Shown: positions 17,855 to 26,843, numbered from the stretch's first letter. The stretch: DNA of 64,000 nucleotides from Treponema sp. (GCA_024402635.1 JAKSTJ010000002.1:28415-92414); one strand, 5' to 3'. Numbers and translations are program-made. The notes: a model not told the origin generated them from the letters alone.

Positions 17855-17883
17855 AATATAAATAGAAAAAATGAATTTGTCAT
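17855..17883 (-). promoter_or_regulatory. Promoter of the second acyl-CoA ligase, leaderless configuration
   Basis: Minus-strand reading: ATGACA (-35), 17-bp spacer, TATATT (-10), then six bases and the ATG. This geometry places +1 on the A of the start codon. Confidence 0.6.
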
Positions 17884-17901
17884 TAAAAAAAAATTAAAAC
17901 T

Positions 17902-18717
17902 TTAGTCATTCCATAAATACTGTTTATGCAGTTCATAGAAGAAGAAATAAGAACCAAGGCTTAAAAATATAATTCCAATAATTAATTGAAGAAGATTTGT
18001 TGTATTAAAATTGAATGTGATTCCAATTGCTGTTAGTGAATATCCAATGGTTGTTTTCTGATTTTGCAATCTTTTTTTGTTTTTTATAAACATAATTACA
18101 ATTCCCGAAACAATAGAAATCAAACATACAATATTAAGGAGTGAAGAATATCCGTAGTCTATTCCAAAATTTGGCATTGTATGAACTGTATTAAGAGGGA
18201 TTATTTCTGCAAAGAAGATACATAAAATCAAAAGTAAAAAAACATTTCTGTCAGAATCCTGTTTTTGTTCAATAACCGGCATCATGGCAATAAATAAAAG
18301 GGCAATTGGATAAAGAATTTTTGAAAATAAAATAATATTTCCACAAGCCATCAAAAATTGAGAAAATGTTCCTGCAATATTAAACAGTACAATAAAAACT
18401 CTGGAACAATTAGCAAGACAAGCTATTAGATATAAACATACATAAATTGCTTCAGCGGCAGGAGTGTTTTCGAAACTTCTATACAAAATGTATGATACAC
18501 AGCTGACATAGAAATTCAGAAAAAATAAACTGATTAAAACGCAATAAGGATTGTATCTTATGAGTATGAAAGCTTGTTTAATATATTGATTGAAATAATC
18601 AAAATTTAATGAATGATTAATCAGAGAAAAAATCAGAATAGCTTGGGTTAAAAAAAATAAAACTGTTGAAAAAATAAATAAAGCTTTAATAAATCTATTT
18701 CTTGTTCTGATAGTCAT
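17902..18717 (-). CDS. Polytopic membrane protein of unknown function
   Basis: A 271-residue, strongly hydrophobic protein with about seven or eight predicted membrane helices separated by short loops, some of them charged (for example EQKQDSDRN and KNKKRLQNQK). No catalytic motif or family is recognised. It may resemble the seven-helix sensor regions found in bacterial signalling proteins, but no output domain is attached. The gene is single, followed on the same strand by the acyl-CoA ligase gene, which has its own promoter. The start is supported by a promoter ending six bases upstream and no ribosome binding site at a normal distance. Confidence 0.75.
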   Translation of the reverse strand: MTIRTRNRFIKALFIFSTVLFFLTQAILIFSLINHSLNFDYFNQYIKQAFILIRYNPYCVLISLFFLNFYVSCVSYILYRSFENTPAAEAIYVCLYLIACLANCSRVFIVLFNIAGTFSQFLMACGNIILFSKILYPIALLFIAMMPVIEQKQDSDRNVFLLLILCIFFAEIIPLNTVHTMPNFGIDYGYSSLLNIVCLISIVSGIVIMFIKNKKRLQNQKTTIGYSLTAIGITFNFNTTNLLQLIIGIIFLSLGSYFFFYELHKQYLWND

Positions 18718-18723
18718 AATAAA

Positions 18724-18752
18724 ATATTAACCTTGTAAGAAATATTAGTAAA
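18724..18752 (-). promoter_or_regulatory. Promoter of the polytopic membrane protein gene, leaderless configuration
   Basis: Minus-strand reading: TTTACT (-35), 17-bp spacer, TAATAT (-10), six bases, ATG. An AAGG lies too far upstream of the ATG to act as a normal ribosome binding site. Confidence 0.55.
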
Positions 18753-18841
18753 GACTAAAAAAAAATATTCCGATGATAAAATGATAGAAAAATTATTTTT
18801 GTAAGTAATTATTTTTTTACCTTACTAATTTGGAGGAAAAA

Positions 18842-19549
18842 ATGAAAAAGATATTAGCAGCCTGTGGTGGACTTTTGATTTTTACAGCAGGTCTTTTTGC
18901 AGGAGATGTTGCATCATTTGTTGATAAAGGTTTCTCTGAAGATGGAAAAACTTATGTATTTGCACAATACGGAAGAACAGATAAAAAATACCAGGGATGG
19001 GCAGAAATCTATCAGGTAAATATTGAAAAAAATGCTTATGTCCCAGGTGGAGTTTTCCGTACAAAACCAAGTGCAGTTACTGCCGATAAACATGGAATTT
19101 CAGTTTTTGAAGCATTGGAAGCAAAAAGTTTTTATTATTTTAAAAATTTAAAACTTCAGAAAGCAGATCCTGATCATGTTTTATACATTTGTGATGAGCC
19201 TGGCAAATCTGGAACTGATACAATTGAATTTACAGATTTTAGAAATTCGAATGTAGAAAATCCAACAATGTTCCATGTTCAGTTGGTTCCAACTGTAATC
19301 GGAAAAGGGAAGAAAATAAAATCTTCTTTCTATATCAATGTAGAAAAACGTGACGGTCAGGGAAATGTTATTTCGTCTTATAAAGTTGGTTCTCCAGATA
19401 TTACAAGAGATGGTATAAGCGGTTATAAGATTGAACGTATCATGTGTGATAATTCTGAAAAAAACTTTATTTTTGTAGTTGAAAAGATTATGGAAGATGA
19501 TGCTGGTGTTTCTGTTCGCTACATGGTTGAAGCTGCAGAAATAAAATAA
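18842..19549 (+). CDS. Secreted protein of unknown function
   Basis: A 235-residue protein with a signal peptide (KKILAACGGLLIFTAGLFA, probable cleavage before GD). The mature part alternates short beta-strand-like segments (YVFAQYGRTDKKYQGWAEIYQVNIEK) and has no recognised domain. I start it at the ATG at 18842, eight bases after the TTGGAGG ribosome binding site; a longer frame from a TTG at 18830 would contain that site. The gene stands alone and ends in a strong terminator at 19615-19650. It may belong to a lineage-specific periplasmic protein family. Confidence 0.78.
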   Translation: MKKILAACGGLLIFTAGLFAGDVASFVDKGFSEDGKTYVFAQYGRTDKKYQGWAEIYQVNIEKNAYVPGGVFRTKPSAVTADKHGISVFEALEAKSFYYFKNLKLQKADPDHVLYICDEPGKSGTDTIEFTDFRNSNVENPTMFHVQLVPTVIGKGKKIKSSFYINVEKRDGQGNVISSYKVGSPDITRDGISGYKIERIMCDNSEKNFIFVVEKIMEDDAGVSVRYMVEAAEIK

Positions 19550-19614
19550 AAAAAAATTTGAAAAATTTTAAAAAAAACTTCCGTTTTTAAATAACTAAAA
19601 ACTATATTATTAAT

Positions 19615-19650
19615 AAAAAGCTGTTTGGATTTTCCATGCAGCTTTTTTTT
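19615..19650 (+). terminator. Intrinsic terminator
   Basis: AAAAGCTG pairs with CAGCTTTT around a 13-base loop and runs into eight T residues, 66 bp after the secreted protein gene. Confidence 0.85.
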
Positions 19651-19687
19651 ATATCCCTATAGAGATTTCTTTTATGAGGGGTGTTAA

Positions 19688-20803
19688 ATGCTAAAAAGTA
19701 AATTATTAAAATCGGTTTTTATTGTTCTTCAGACAATGATTATCACAGGCGTTTCAATATGTTCTATTGCAAATGTTGCCTGCAGTATTTCTACTGAAGG
19801 TATTAAACTTTTGCAAGGTGATTATGAATCTCCTGTTCTTAAGCGTTTTTCTGTTGAAAATTCGAAAACATTGGGGTTTGTGTTTTCTGAAAAGGTGAGT
19901 TTTTCTAATTGTAGTATTTCTACAGTAGAAGATGAGAATTCGAATCCATTAACTAGAATTAAAGATGTTTCTATTCAATCCATCGAGGAGGTAAACTCTG
20001 AGGATAATGAATCGAACTTTAAGGTTGTTATTGATTCGGATATGGTTGTTGGAAGAAATTATATTTTTTACGGTGTAATAACTGATGAAAAAGGTAATTC
20101 TTTAACTTTGGAAGTTCCTTTTAAGGGATTTAATTCAAGAATTGCAGAAATTGTTATGACAGAAATACAATCTGCTTCTGTAGGAAGTCAAACAAAAAAT
20201 GAAAAAGAATTAGGGATTTATCGAAATGAATATGTAGAGTTTTTATGTATGAAGTCAGGAAATCTTTCTGGACTTGAATTGATTAGTGGATATGATGGAG
20301 AAGAAAAGAAATATGTTTTTCCTTCTGTGGAAGTTAAGCGTAATGATATAATTGTTGTGCATTTAAGAAATCGTGGTTGTGGGTGTATAAACGAAATTGG
20401 GTCTAACTTAAACGAAGCTTATTCTTCTTATACTAATCCAAAAGTAAGAGATTTATGGTCAAGTGAAGAGGGAACTGTCTTAGGCAATAAGACTGATGTA
20501 ATTGTTTTGAGAAATCAGTTTGATGGTAGCATAAAAGATGCTGTTTTCTATAGAGATAGCAATGTCGAATCCTGGTCCAAAGATATGGAAAGATTAGCAA
20601 TGCTAGCCAGTGAATATGGAATGTATGAATCATATGAACCAGATTTCGCTAGCATTACAGATGGTCTGACAGATACAAAAACTATATCGCGTAAGGATAA
20701 TGGTATAATATCTACCTATATACTAAATGGATTGAATTGTGGTCGTCCTAAAACAGATTCAGAAACCTGGATTGTAACAACAGCAACACCTGGAGAACTT
20801 TAA
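19688..20803 (+). CDS. Secreted protein with Ig-like and possible lamin-tail-like domains
   Basis: A 371-residue protein starting with a hydrophobic segment (LLKSVFIVLQTMIITGVSICSIANVACS) that is a signal peptide or atypical lipoprotein signal (Cys32). Residues about 45-140 look like a bacterial Ig-like domain (ESPVLKRFSVENSKTLGFVFSEKVSFSNCSIS). Residues about 145-260 resemble a lamin-tail-like domain (IAEIVMTEIQ, RNEYVEFLCMKSGNLSGLELIS, VKRNDIIVVHLRN), a surface module found in spirochaetes. GAGGGG is the ribosome binding site. It is a single-gene unit bracketed by terminators on both sides. Domain calls come from pattern recognition only. Confidence 0.7.
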   Translation: MLKSKLLKSVFIVLQTMIITGVSICSIANVACSISTEGIKLLQGDYESPVLKRFSVENSKTLGFVFSEKVSFSNCSISTVEDENSNPLTRIKDVSIQSIEEVNSEDNESNFKVVIDSDMVVGRNYIFYGVITDEKGNSLTLEVPFKGFNSRIAEIVMTEIQSASVGSQTKNEKELGIYRNEYVEFLCMKSGNLSGLELISGYDGEEKKYVFPSVEVKRNDIIVVHLRNRGCGCINEIGSNLNEAYSSYTNPKVRDLWSSEEGTVLGNKTDVIVLRNQFDGSIKDAVFYRDSNVESWSKDMERLAMLASEYGMYESYEPDFASITDGLTDTKTISRKDNGIISTYILNGLNCGRPKTDSETWIVTTATPGEL

Positions 20804-20809
20804 AAACCT

Positions 20810-20848
20810 GAGTCAGAACTTTTAAAAAAAGGTTCTGACTCTTTTTTT
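20810..20848 (+). terminator. Strong intrinsic terminator
   Basis: GAGTCAGAAC pairs perfectly with GTTCTGACTC around a 12-base A/T loop, followed by seven T residues, directly after the secreted Ig/lamin-tail-like gene. Confidence 0.92.
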
Positions 20849-20895
20849 AGATTTGTTATGTTTAATAATTTTTTTAATTATGTTAAACTTTCTTC

Positions 20896-23139
20896 ATGGT
20901 AGAATTATTAGCTCCTGCGGGAAATATAGAATCATTAGAAGCTGCAATTGGTGAAGGTGCAGATGCTGTTTATTTAGGTTTAAAAAGTTTTAATGCACGT
21001 TTAAGAACAACAAATTTTGCATGGAATCAATTCGAAGCTGCTGTAGAATCATTACATCGTCAAAATAAAAAGATTTATGTTACTGTAAATACTGTTTGTG
21101 AAGAAAGAGAAACCGAACGTCTTTATAGATTCTTGTCATATTTAAATGAAGTTAGACCAGATGGACTTATTGTTCAAGATTATGCAGTTATGAGAATGGC
21201 ACAGGAATTTTTCCCAGAACTAGAACTTCATGCTTCAACACAAATGAATGTTGAAAGTAGTAATGCTGTAAAATTACTGCAAAGTAATGGTATAAAACGA
21301 ATGGTTCTTGCTAGAGAATTAGGGCTTTCTGAAATTAAAAAAATAAAAGAGGAAACAAAAGCTGAACTTGAAGTATTTGTTCATGGCGCTTTATGTGTAA
21401 GTGAATCAGGACTTTGTTTATTTTCTAGTTTTCTTGGTGGAAAATCAGCCAATAGGGGAATGTGTACTCAAGCTTGTCGTAGATTTTACACTGCTGAAGT
21501 TCCTGGTGGAATAAAACAAGGTTATTATTTTTCTCCATGTGATTTGGAATTGATTGATCAGATACCAGATTTAATTGATGCTGGAGTTGATTCGTTTAAA
21601 ATTGAAGGTCGTATGAAGTCTGCTGAATATGTTGGAAGTGTTGTTTCAGCATATAGATATGTTATTGATCATTATAAAGAAGATAGAAAAGGTTCAATTG
21701 CTGCTGGAAAAAGAATGTTAGCATCAGATTTTGCTAGAACAAAAACATCTTATTGGTATGGTTTTAAAGATTTGGATGATGGTGTTAATAATGCTGCAGG
21801 TAAAATCTTAAATCCAGATCAGGCAGGTGGAACTGGAATTTATTTAGGTAAAATTGCAGGTACAAAACCTGCTGAAAAAGAATTAATTGAAGCTATCCGT
21901 CAATCTGCAAATCCTGATACACCTCCTGAACAATTACGAATTCAAATGGCTTATCTAAAAGGTGGTAGTTATGAGCCTGATCCTGGCGATTCAATTCGTT
22001 TGCACAAAAAAGATGATACAGGTCGTGTAAGTCATAAAATCAGATCTGTAGAAATTGATGATAAAGCAGAAAAACGTTGGATTGATATTCCTGGAGGATT
22101 TTCTACAGGAGATGAAGTTTATCTCTTACAAATAAAGTCTGGATCAAAAAGATATCCTCGAGTTCTTCCTTCTGATATTGGTCGTTACAGAAAACAGCCA
22201 AAAGATGAGATACTTCCAATTCTTGATGTTACACCGGTTGCGGCAAAAGAATTATCATATTTCCCTGATGGAGTTTATGTTCAGGTTTCTTCAATTTCAG
22301 ATGTATTCGCGGTTCAAGGATTAAATCCTGTTAGATTAATTTTGGAATACAATTCTGAAACTTCATATGATTTGTTGAATCATAAAACAGTATTGCCATT
22401 TTCTAAAAAACAAATATATATTTCACTTGATCCTTTCTGTTCTGCTGCGCAAGAAGATCAGTTATCTGTTGAATTAAATAAACTTATTGAAGATGGATAT
22501 ACTCAGTTTGTTGTAAATAATATTGCTCACATTCAAATGTTAAAAGGTAAAGCAAAAATGATTGCCGGTCCTTATTTGTATACATTTAATCGCTGGGCTG
22601 TTTCTTGGCTTGAGAATCAGGATATAGGCGCTTTTGTAATGCCTTATGAAAATTCAAGAAGAAATCTGGAACAAACTTATGATCAGAATGTTCGTTCAAG
22701 AGTTCTTGTTCCTGTTTTTGCATATCCTGCTCTATTCAGAATGAGATTTAAACTTCCTGAAGATTATGATTTTACATATTTTGAAGATAAAGAAGGTTCT
22801 GTTTTTAAAGTAAACTCTACAAAAGATGGTTCATTTGTAATGCCAGAAAGTCCTTTTTCTATTTTAGATAAAGTATCTTATATTAAAAATTCAGGCTTTA
22901 AAAAACTTTTAATTGATTTTTCAAAAACAAAAGTTAATCGAAGTCAAATAAAAGCTATTTCGACTTCTTTATTAAAAGGAATTGCTCTTCCTGAAGTATC
23001 AAGATTTAACTGGAAAGATGGTTTTTACAATCCTCAGCAAATTGAAGAATACAAAGCGGCTGCAGAGAGAGCTGCGACTAGAACTTCAGAAAATCAAGGT
23101 AAAAGAAAGCCTAATCGCAGCAAAAAATTCAGGAGGTAA
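20896..23139 (+). CDS. U32 family protein, RlhA-like (probable rRNA or tRNA hydroxylation enzyme)
   Basis: A 747-residue U32 protein: the N-terminal barrel has ELLAPAGNIESLEAAIGEGADAVYLG, LHASTQMNVES and the cysteine-bearing SESGLCLFSSFLGGKSANRGMCTQACRR block that probably holds an iron-sulfur cluster. The long C-terminal part (about residues 400-700) matches the size of the extended RlhA-type members rather than the 450-residue TrhP type. RlhA hydroxylates 23S rRNA C2501 in E. coli. The old name 'collagenase/peptidase' is likely misleading. No ribosome binding site is evident before the ATG; a weak -10-like TTAAAC ends seven bases upstream. The tail is very basic. Confidence 0.87.
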   Translation: MVELLAPAGNIESLEAAIGEGADAVYLGLKSFNARLRTTNFAWNQFEAAVESLHRQNKKIYVTVNTVCEERETERLYRFLSYLNEVRPDGLIVQDYAVMRMAQEFFPELELHASTQMNVESSNAVKLLQSNGIKRMVLARELGLSEIKKIKEETKAELEVFVHGALCVSESGLCLFSSFLGGKSANRGMCTQACRRFYTAEVPGGIKQGYYFSPCDLELIDQIPDLIDAGVDSFKIEGRMKSAEYVGSVVSAYRYVIDHYKEDRKGSIAAGKRMLASDFARTKTSYWYGFKDLDDGVNNAAGKILNPDQAGGTGIYLGKIAGTKPAEKELIEAIRQSANPDTPPEQLRIQMAYLKGGSYEPDPGDSIRLHKKDDTGRVSHKIRSVEIDDKAEKRWIDIPGGFSTGDEVYLLQIKSGSKRYPRVLPSDIGRYRKQPKDEILPILDVTPVAAKELSYFPDGVYVQVSSISDVFAVQGLNPVRLILEYNSETSYDLLNHKTVLPFSKKQIYISLDPFCSAAQEDQLSVELNKLIEDGYTQFVVNNIAHIQMLKGKAKMIAGPYLYTFNRWAVSWLENQDIGAFVMPYENSRRNLEQTYDQNVRSRVLVPVFAYPALFRMRFKLPEDYDFTYFEDKEGSVFKVNSTKDGSFVMPESPFSILDKVSYIKNSGFKKLLIDFSKTKVNRSQIKAISTSLLKGIALPEVSRFNWKDGFYNPQQIEEYKAAAERAATRTSENQGKRKPNRSKKFRR

Positions 23140-23175
23140 AAAAGAGAATGCGATAAATCCTGGATTTTCTATAAA

Positions 23176-23205
23176 GCCAGAATTTGATTTGACTCAAATT
23201 CTGGC
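23176..23205 (-). terminator. Perfect 12-bp hairpin downstream of ssb
   Basis: GCCAGAATTTGA and TCAAATTCTGGC pair perfectly around six bases. On the minus strand it is followed by TTTATAG, so it probably terminates ssb; it also lies just past the end of the U32 gene. A smaller AAACAGG/CCTGTTT hairpin (23206-23224) abuts it and overlaps the ssb stop codon. Confidence 0.7.
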
Positions 23206-23222
23206 AAACAGGAGCTGCCTGT

Positions 23223-23648
23223 TTAGAATGCTACTGCTTCTGGAACAGCTGTTTTTACTGTAGTTTTAGCTGTAGAATTTTTACTTTCAGTAGACTTTGC
23301 AGAGTTTTCTGTTTCATGGAAAACCGGTTTGAACTCAACATGTTCAGAAACCACAAAAACTTTGTTATGAGATTTTCCCTCATTGTCTTTCCATCGATTT
23401 TGTTTTAGTCTTCCAACAACTCGCACCGCACGACCTTTAGCTCCATTGTCTTTACAGATTTCCGCTAATTTACCGTAGCTCTCTACATCAAAAAACGAAA
23501 CTTCCTCCCCTGATTCACCATTTTCTTTTTTTACAAAACGATTCACTGCGAGAGTAAATTTACATACTTTAAAACCATCTGCTGGTTCCGAGATTTCGGC
23601 TTGTCTTACAACATTGCCTTCTAGAATAATAGAATTTAACTGGTTCAT
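23223..23648 (-). CDS. ssb: Single-stranded DNA-binding protein
   Basis: A 141-residue SSB with an OB-fold domain at residues 1-105 (LNSIILEGNVVRQAE, KFTLAVNRF, SFFDVESYGKLAE, RVVGRLKQNRW). A short Ser/Thr/Lys linker follows, ending in PEAVAF, a divergent form of the acidic-hydrophobic partner-binding tip (usually DDDIPF). It binds single-stranded DNA during replication and repair. The ribosome binding site is AGGGG. It is shorter than typical SSBs (about 170), mainly in the linker. The gene is transcribed alone; rpsF and rpsR are not adjacent as they are in many bacteria. Confidence 0.93.
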   Translation of the reverse strand: MNQLNSIILEGNVVRQAEISEPADGFKVCKFTLAVNRFVKKENGESGEEVSFFDVESYGKLAEICKDNGAKGRAVRVVGRLKQNRWKDNEGKSHNKVFVVSEHVEFKPVFHETENSAKSTESKNSTAKTTVKTAVPEAVAF

Positions 23649-23675
23649 AACAACCCCTGTTTAAGCAAAATTACA

Positions 23676-23696
23676 AAATGTCCGGCCGGAACATTT
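23676..23696 (-). terminator. GC-core hairpin upstream of ssb, terminator or operator
   Basis: Around the palindrome TCCGGCCGGA (23681-23690), AAATG and CATTT extend the stem. On the minus strand the hairpin is followed by a T-rich stretch, so it may terminate the 634-residue protein gene upstream; it also lies 28-48 bp before ssb and could be an operator. Confidence 0.4.
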
Positions 23697-23782
23697 AATG
23701 AAGCACTACAACGTCTTCATATAGTAATATGCTTTGAGTTGTTTATTTCGGACCAAATTTTTGAAAAAAAATTGAAAAAAAA

Positions 23783-25687
23783 TTATTTTTTCTTTGAATT
23801 GCTGACGAGTCGGAGAATATAAAGCTGAACATATTCCTGTAAAGCTTTTTGCTCTCCAATTTTCTGCATATTAGGAGTTTTTACTAATGTTTCTGCAAGA
23901 TTTATTACACGTTCTCTTGTGAAGGAAACTGCTGATAAAGTTCTTACAACTCTTCTTGTGTAATCACGGATTAATGAGTTTACATCTTCTGTTAGCTGGA
24001 AATTTGCTTCCTTTGTAATCATTTTATTCCATTGCTTATTCAGATAGTTTAATTCACGGTCAATTGTGGAACCTTCTGGAATAAAATCATCTGTAAGTAT
24101 AATGGCTTGTTCTGCAAGAGCTTCGGCTTTAGAATAACTTTTTTTAGCATCTTCGTTGTTTTCTTCAAAAGGATTTTTAGTTTCTTCAACAACTTCCGAA
24201 GATTTTTGTTTATTTTTCTTGTTTGAACGGAATAAAGAAATTATCCATGAAATGATTGGAATTGTATAAAGAACAGGTAGATTCATTTTTGCTTTATTCA
24301 TAACCTGATCTGAAGTTAAAATCAATAATTCGCTGTAAGGTTTTAATTTTCCATTTTCAAAAAGTGTATAACTGCTCATGTTGTCATCAATGTCAGATTT
24401 TTCAAGAGCCATTAATGACATGAATGTTGCGTTTAGCAATGCATATAATACTGGAGAACTGATTTCAACCTGTTTTGCAAGACTTTCTTCAAATTTATTT
24501 TTATCAGTCATTTCTGGTAATTTTTCATAATTCAAAAGTGATTCATACCATCTTTTTACTAATTCTGCTTCAATACAATCATGTGCTTCGTTACACAATC
24601 TTACTACAAGAGAAAGAACCTTCTTTTTATAAACATAATATCTTGTACCAGAGGCAACTTTAAAAACCAGAAGAGTAGGTAAGACATTCTGTTCTTCTTT
24701 TGTTTTAGTCTGAAGAAAGTTCTTTAAATCATCTTCAGTAAATTGACCATATAAAAGTTTTCCATTTTTATCATGAAATTTTAAAATCTGATTCATGGAG
24801 AAGAAGTATGGACTTTGATTTAATTGAGATTCCAGTTCTTTTAAGGCTTCTTCACGTCGTTTGTTTGTGTTAAATTTCTGTTTTAAATAAGTGTTATAAA
24901 TTTCAGAAATTTGAATAGCCTGTAAAACATTTGTATCTTCGCCAGTTCTATCCTGAATTTTTTCAAAATCCTGTCGAATGAAATAGCACAACTGATTCCA
25001 GAGATAATAATCATCACCTTCAGAAACGTCCATATAACTGTTTGTTGCCTGATCAATAAAATGAGTAAAGAAATTTTTTATGGTAATTTCTTTCTGAGGA
25101 TTTGAACTTCTTAATTTTTTTAAGAAATAATCGTGATATTCATCTTTTTTTAGTAATTTTCTGATTTTTTTCTGAGATGTTTCAATCAAAACTTTAATTG
25201 GAACACATGCAGGAACAAGTAAACCTGGTAAATCATGAGTAAAAACCAGTTCATACAAAACTGATGATTTTGTATTTTGATTTTCAATGTTCCCGATAAT
25301 ATACTGTTCTGCCTGTTTTTTTTCTAAAACATAAGTTGGAAATTTTTTTGGAAGGTCAGATTCAACCGGATAGGCTATGGCTTCATTTTTTAATATTTCA
25401 TTGTACTGATTTAAGAATTTCTGTGTGAAATAGGAAACAGAAACAATCATTTTTTTGTTTCCATTTGGAATTGTGGCTGCTAAATGTTTTGCTTCAAGAC
25501 CTGTTAATTCCGCAGTAACTGTATTTGTTGGATCACCTAAATACTTTACTAAATCTGCCTGTTCTTCTACATGATGTTCTGCATATTTTTTAATATATGC
25601 ACAGAATTCTCTTAAATCGATAAACGGAGATTTTTGTTTTTCTGCATAAAATCTTAATATTGAACTTAAATTTGAAGATGTAGCCAT
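23783..25687 (-). CDS. Large protein of unknown function
   Basis: A 634-residue, lysine- and glutamate-rich, predicted mostly helical protein. No signal peptide is present at the N-terminus (ATSSNLSSILRFYAEKQKSPFIDLREFCAY). One hydrophobic patch (LPVLYTIPIISWIISLF, about residue 475) is followed by a basic/acidic low-complexity linker (RSNKKNKQKSSEVVEETKNP), and the chain ends in SNSKKK. No catalytic motif is recognised. It may be a spirochaete-specific cytoplasmic protein. No ribosome binding site is present; a TAAAAT box ends six bases before the ATG, the geometry of a leaderless transcript. Confidence 0.78.
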   Translation of the reverse strand: MATSSNLSSILRFYAEKQKSPFIDLREFCAYIKKYAEHHVEEQADLVKYLGDPTNTVTAELTGLEAKHLAATIPNGNKKMIVSVSYFTQKFLNQYNEILKNEAIAYPVESDLPKKFPTYVLEKKQAEQYIIGNIENQNTKSSVLYELVFTHDLPGLLVPACVPIKVLIETSQKKIRKLLKKDEYHDYFLKKLRSSNPQKEITIKNFFTHFIDQATNSYMDVSEGDDYYLWNQLCYFIRQDFEKIQDRTGEDTNVLQAIQISEIYNTYLKQKFNTNKRREEALKELESQLNQSPYFFSMNQILKFHDKNGKLLYGQFTEDDLKNFLQTKTKEEQNVLPTLLVFKVASGTRYYVYKKKVLSLVVRLCNEAHDCIEAELVKRWYESLLNYEKLPEMTDKNKFEESLAKQVEISSPVLYALLNATFMSLMALEKSDIDDNMSSYTLFENGKLKPYSELLILTSDQVMNKAKMNLPVLYTIPIISWIISLFRSNKKNKQKSSEVVEETKNPFEENNEDAKKSYSKAEALAEQAIILTDDFIPEGSTIDRELNYLNKQWNKMITKEANFQLTEDVNSLIRDYTRRVVRTLSAVSFTRERVINLAETLVKTPNMQKIGEQKALQEYVQLYILRLVSNSKKK

Positions 25688-25784
25688 GCAAATATTTTAC
25701 TATATAAATGTTCAAAAATCTATAACGAATAATAAATATATCTTTAGGATGTAAGACAAACTCTAATGACGGTGAACTCCAGTC

Positions 25785-26045
25785 TTAAATTTTTGACTGT
25801 TTTGATTTGGCTTTATATAGTACGCCAATAATTATTCCTGCTATTAAAACACCAAGACAGATGCCGGCATATACAACTGCAAGAATATAATAACCTAAAA
25901 AATCGTAGTGGGAAACTTCAGAAAGAAGGTAATCTTGAGTATTTGCATTAATCAGCGTAAAAACAAAACAGGTTGCATAATAAACAAAAATCCCTGCAAG
26001 GATTGTATATAATACAACAACAAATGCTTTTATTTTCGAGAACAT
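25785..26045 (-). CDS. Small two-helix membrane protein
   Basis: An 86-residue protein with two membrane helices (AFVVVLYTILAGIFVYYATCFVFTLI and YILAVVYAGICLGVLIAGIIIGVLY) and a basic tail KAKSKQSKI. It overlaps the end of the upstream 220-residue gene by 16 bp, so the two are translationally coupled and probably work together in the envelope. No family recognised. Confidence 0.7.
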   Translation of the reverse strand: MFSKIKAFVVVLYTILAGIFVYYATCFVFTLINANTQDYLLSEVSHYDFLGYYILAVVYAGICLGVLIAGIIIGVLYKAKSKQSKI

Positions 26046-26692
26046 AATTTTAACACCTCTCTGCTGCCGTTATTGTAAAAGAATATATCTTTTGCATGTG
26101 AAAAATCCTTGTCTGTTGTTATACAATCAAATTCCTTAAGTGATTTTAGTAGTTTTTTTGGAGTATAAACAATGGTCTGAGTTTTCATCTTAAAGTCATC
26201 ATCTACAATTTTATTCCATAAGTGAATAGACCAGTAACTGCAATTCTTGATGGAAGTCCATTTGTTATTATTATCTATATAATTTTCAATAACCGAAAGT
26301 TCTTCTTCATCAATATTTATACTTAATGACTGACATCCAGAATAACGGCCATTTTCTTTAATAAAGTTAGGTTCCAGATTAAAGTAAACTCCTTTATGAG
26401 CACTAATAGCCCAAACGGAAAAAGTCAGAGTTTCATTGTTCTTTATTTCATAATCTTTTAAATAAATGGAATGTCCTGAATAATTATCAAGAGAAAGCCA
26501 GGTGTGACCAAGACATTTTACAAAAGGTTTAGTTTCATTTACTCCATCAAAAGTTGTAATTGAAAAAACAATACCTTTATCCATATAGGGAAGATGTTTC
26601 TCATTTGTATGATAGCTGTTAAAATCAATGAACAGACATAAAATCCCTGTTGAAATAAGAATTAAAATCCCTGTAAAAAATAATTTTTTCAT
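26030..26692 (-). CDS. Anchored or secreted protein, possible permuted NlpC/P60 (papain-like) fold
   Basis: A 220-residue protein with an N-terminal hydrophobic segment (LFFTGILILISTGILCLFI) that is a membrane anchor or signal. The body has KCLGHTWLSLDNYSGHSIYL with a candidate His, SAHKGVYFNLEP, and NCSYWSIHLWNKIVDD with a candidate Cys. The order His then Cys, followed by an aromatic helix, is typical of circularly permuted papain-like domains (YiiX/DUF4105-like). This is a motif-level inference. It overlaps the small membrane protein gene by 16 bp. Its promoter (26705-26733) gives a leader of only about six bases. Confidence 0.65.
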   Translation of the reverse strand: MKKLFFTGILILISTGILCLFIDFNSYHTNEKHLPYMDKGIVFSITTFDGVNETKPFVKCLGHTWLSLDNYSGHSIYLKDYEIKNNETLTFSVWAISAHKGVYFNLEPNFIKENGRYSGCQSLSINIDEEELSVIENYIDNNNKWTSIKNCSYWSIHLWNKIVDDDFKMKTQTIVYTPKKLLKSLKEFDCITTDKDFSHAKDIFFYNNGSREVLKLCSRK

Positions 26693-26704
26693 AACTTTTA
26701 AATA

Positions 26705-26733
26705 AGTATAAAATTACATGTTATGTTTGTCCA
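26705..26733 (-). promoter_or_regulatory. Promoter with very short predicted 5' leader
   Basis: Minus-strand reading: TGGACA (-35), 17-bp spacer, TATACT (-10), then 12 bases to the ATG, with no Shine-Dalgarno sequence between. The predicted leader is about six bases. Confidence 0.6.
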
Positions 26734-26808
26734 TCTTTAAGTTAATTAATATGCAAAATCAAGCATGTTCAATAAGCAGTTTTTTTATTTGGATTTTTCT
26801 TGATTTTC

Positions 26809-26837
26809 TTGAAATTAACCGGTCTTATGAATAAAAT
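26809..26837 (+). promoter_or_regulatory. hisC promoter, leaderless configuration
   Basis: TTGAAA (-35), 17-bp spacer, TAAAAT (-10), six bases, ATG. Transcription should begin on the A of the hisC start codon; no ribosome binding site is present. Confidence 0.72.
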
Positions 26838-26843
26838 AAACTT

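Noticed and set aside
22982..23263. 93-codon plus-strand frame overlapping the end of the U32 gene
   Set aside because: Shifted frame of the U32 coding region that runs on through a terminator hairpin into ssb.
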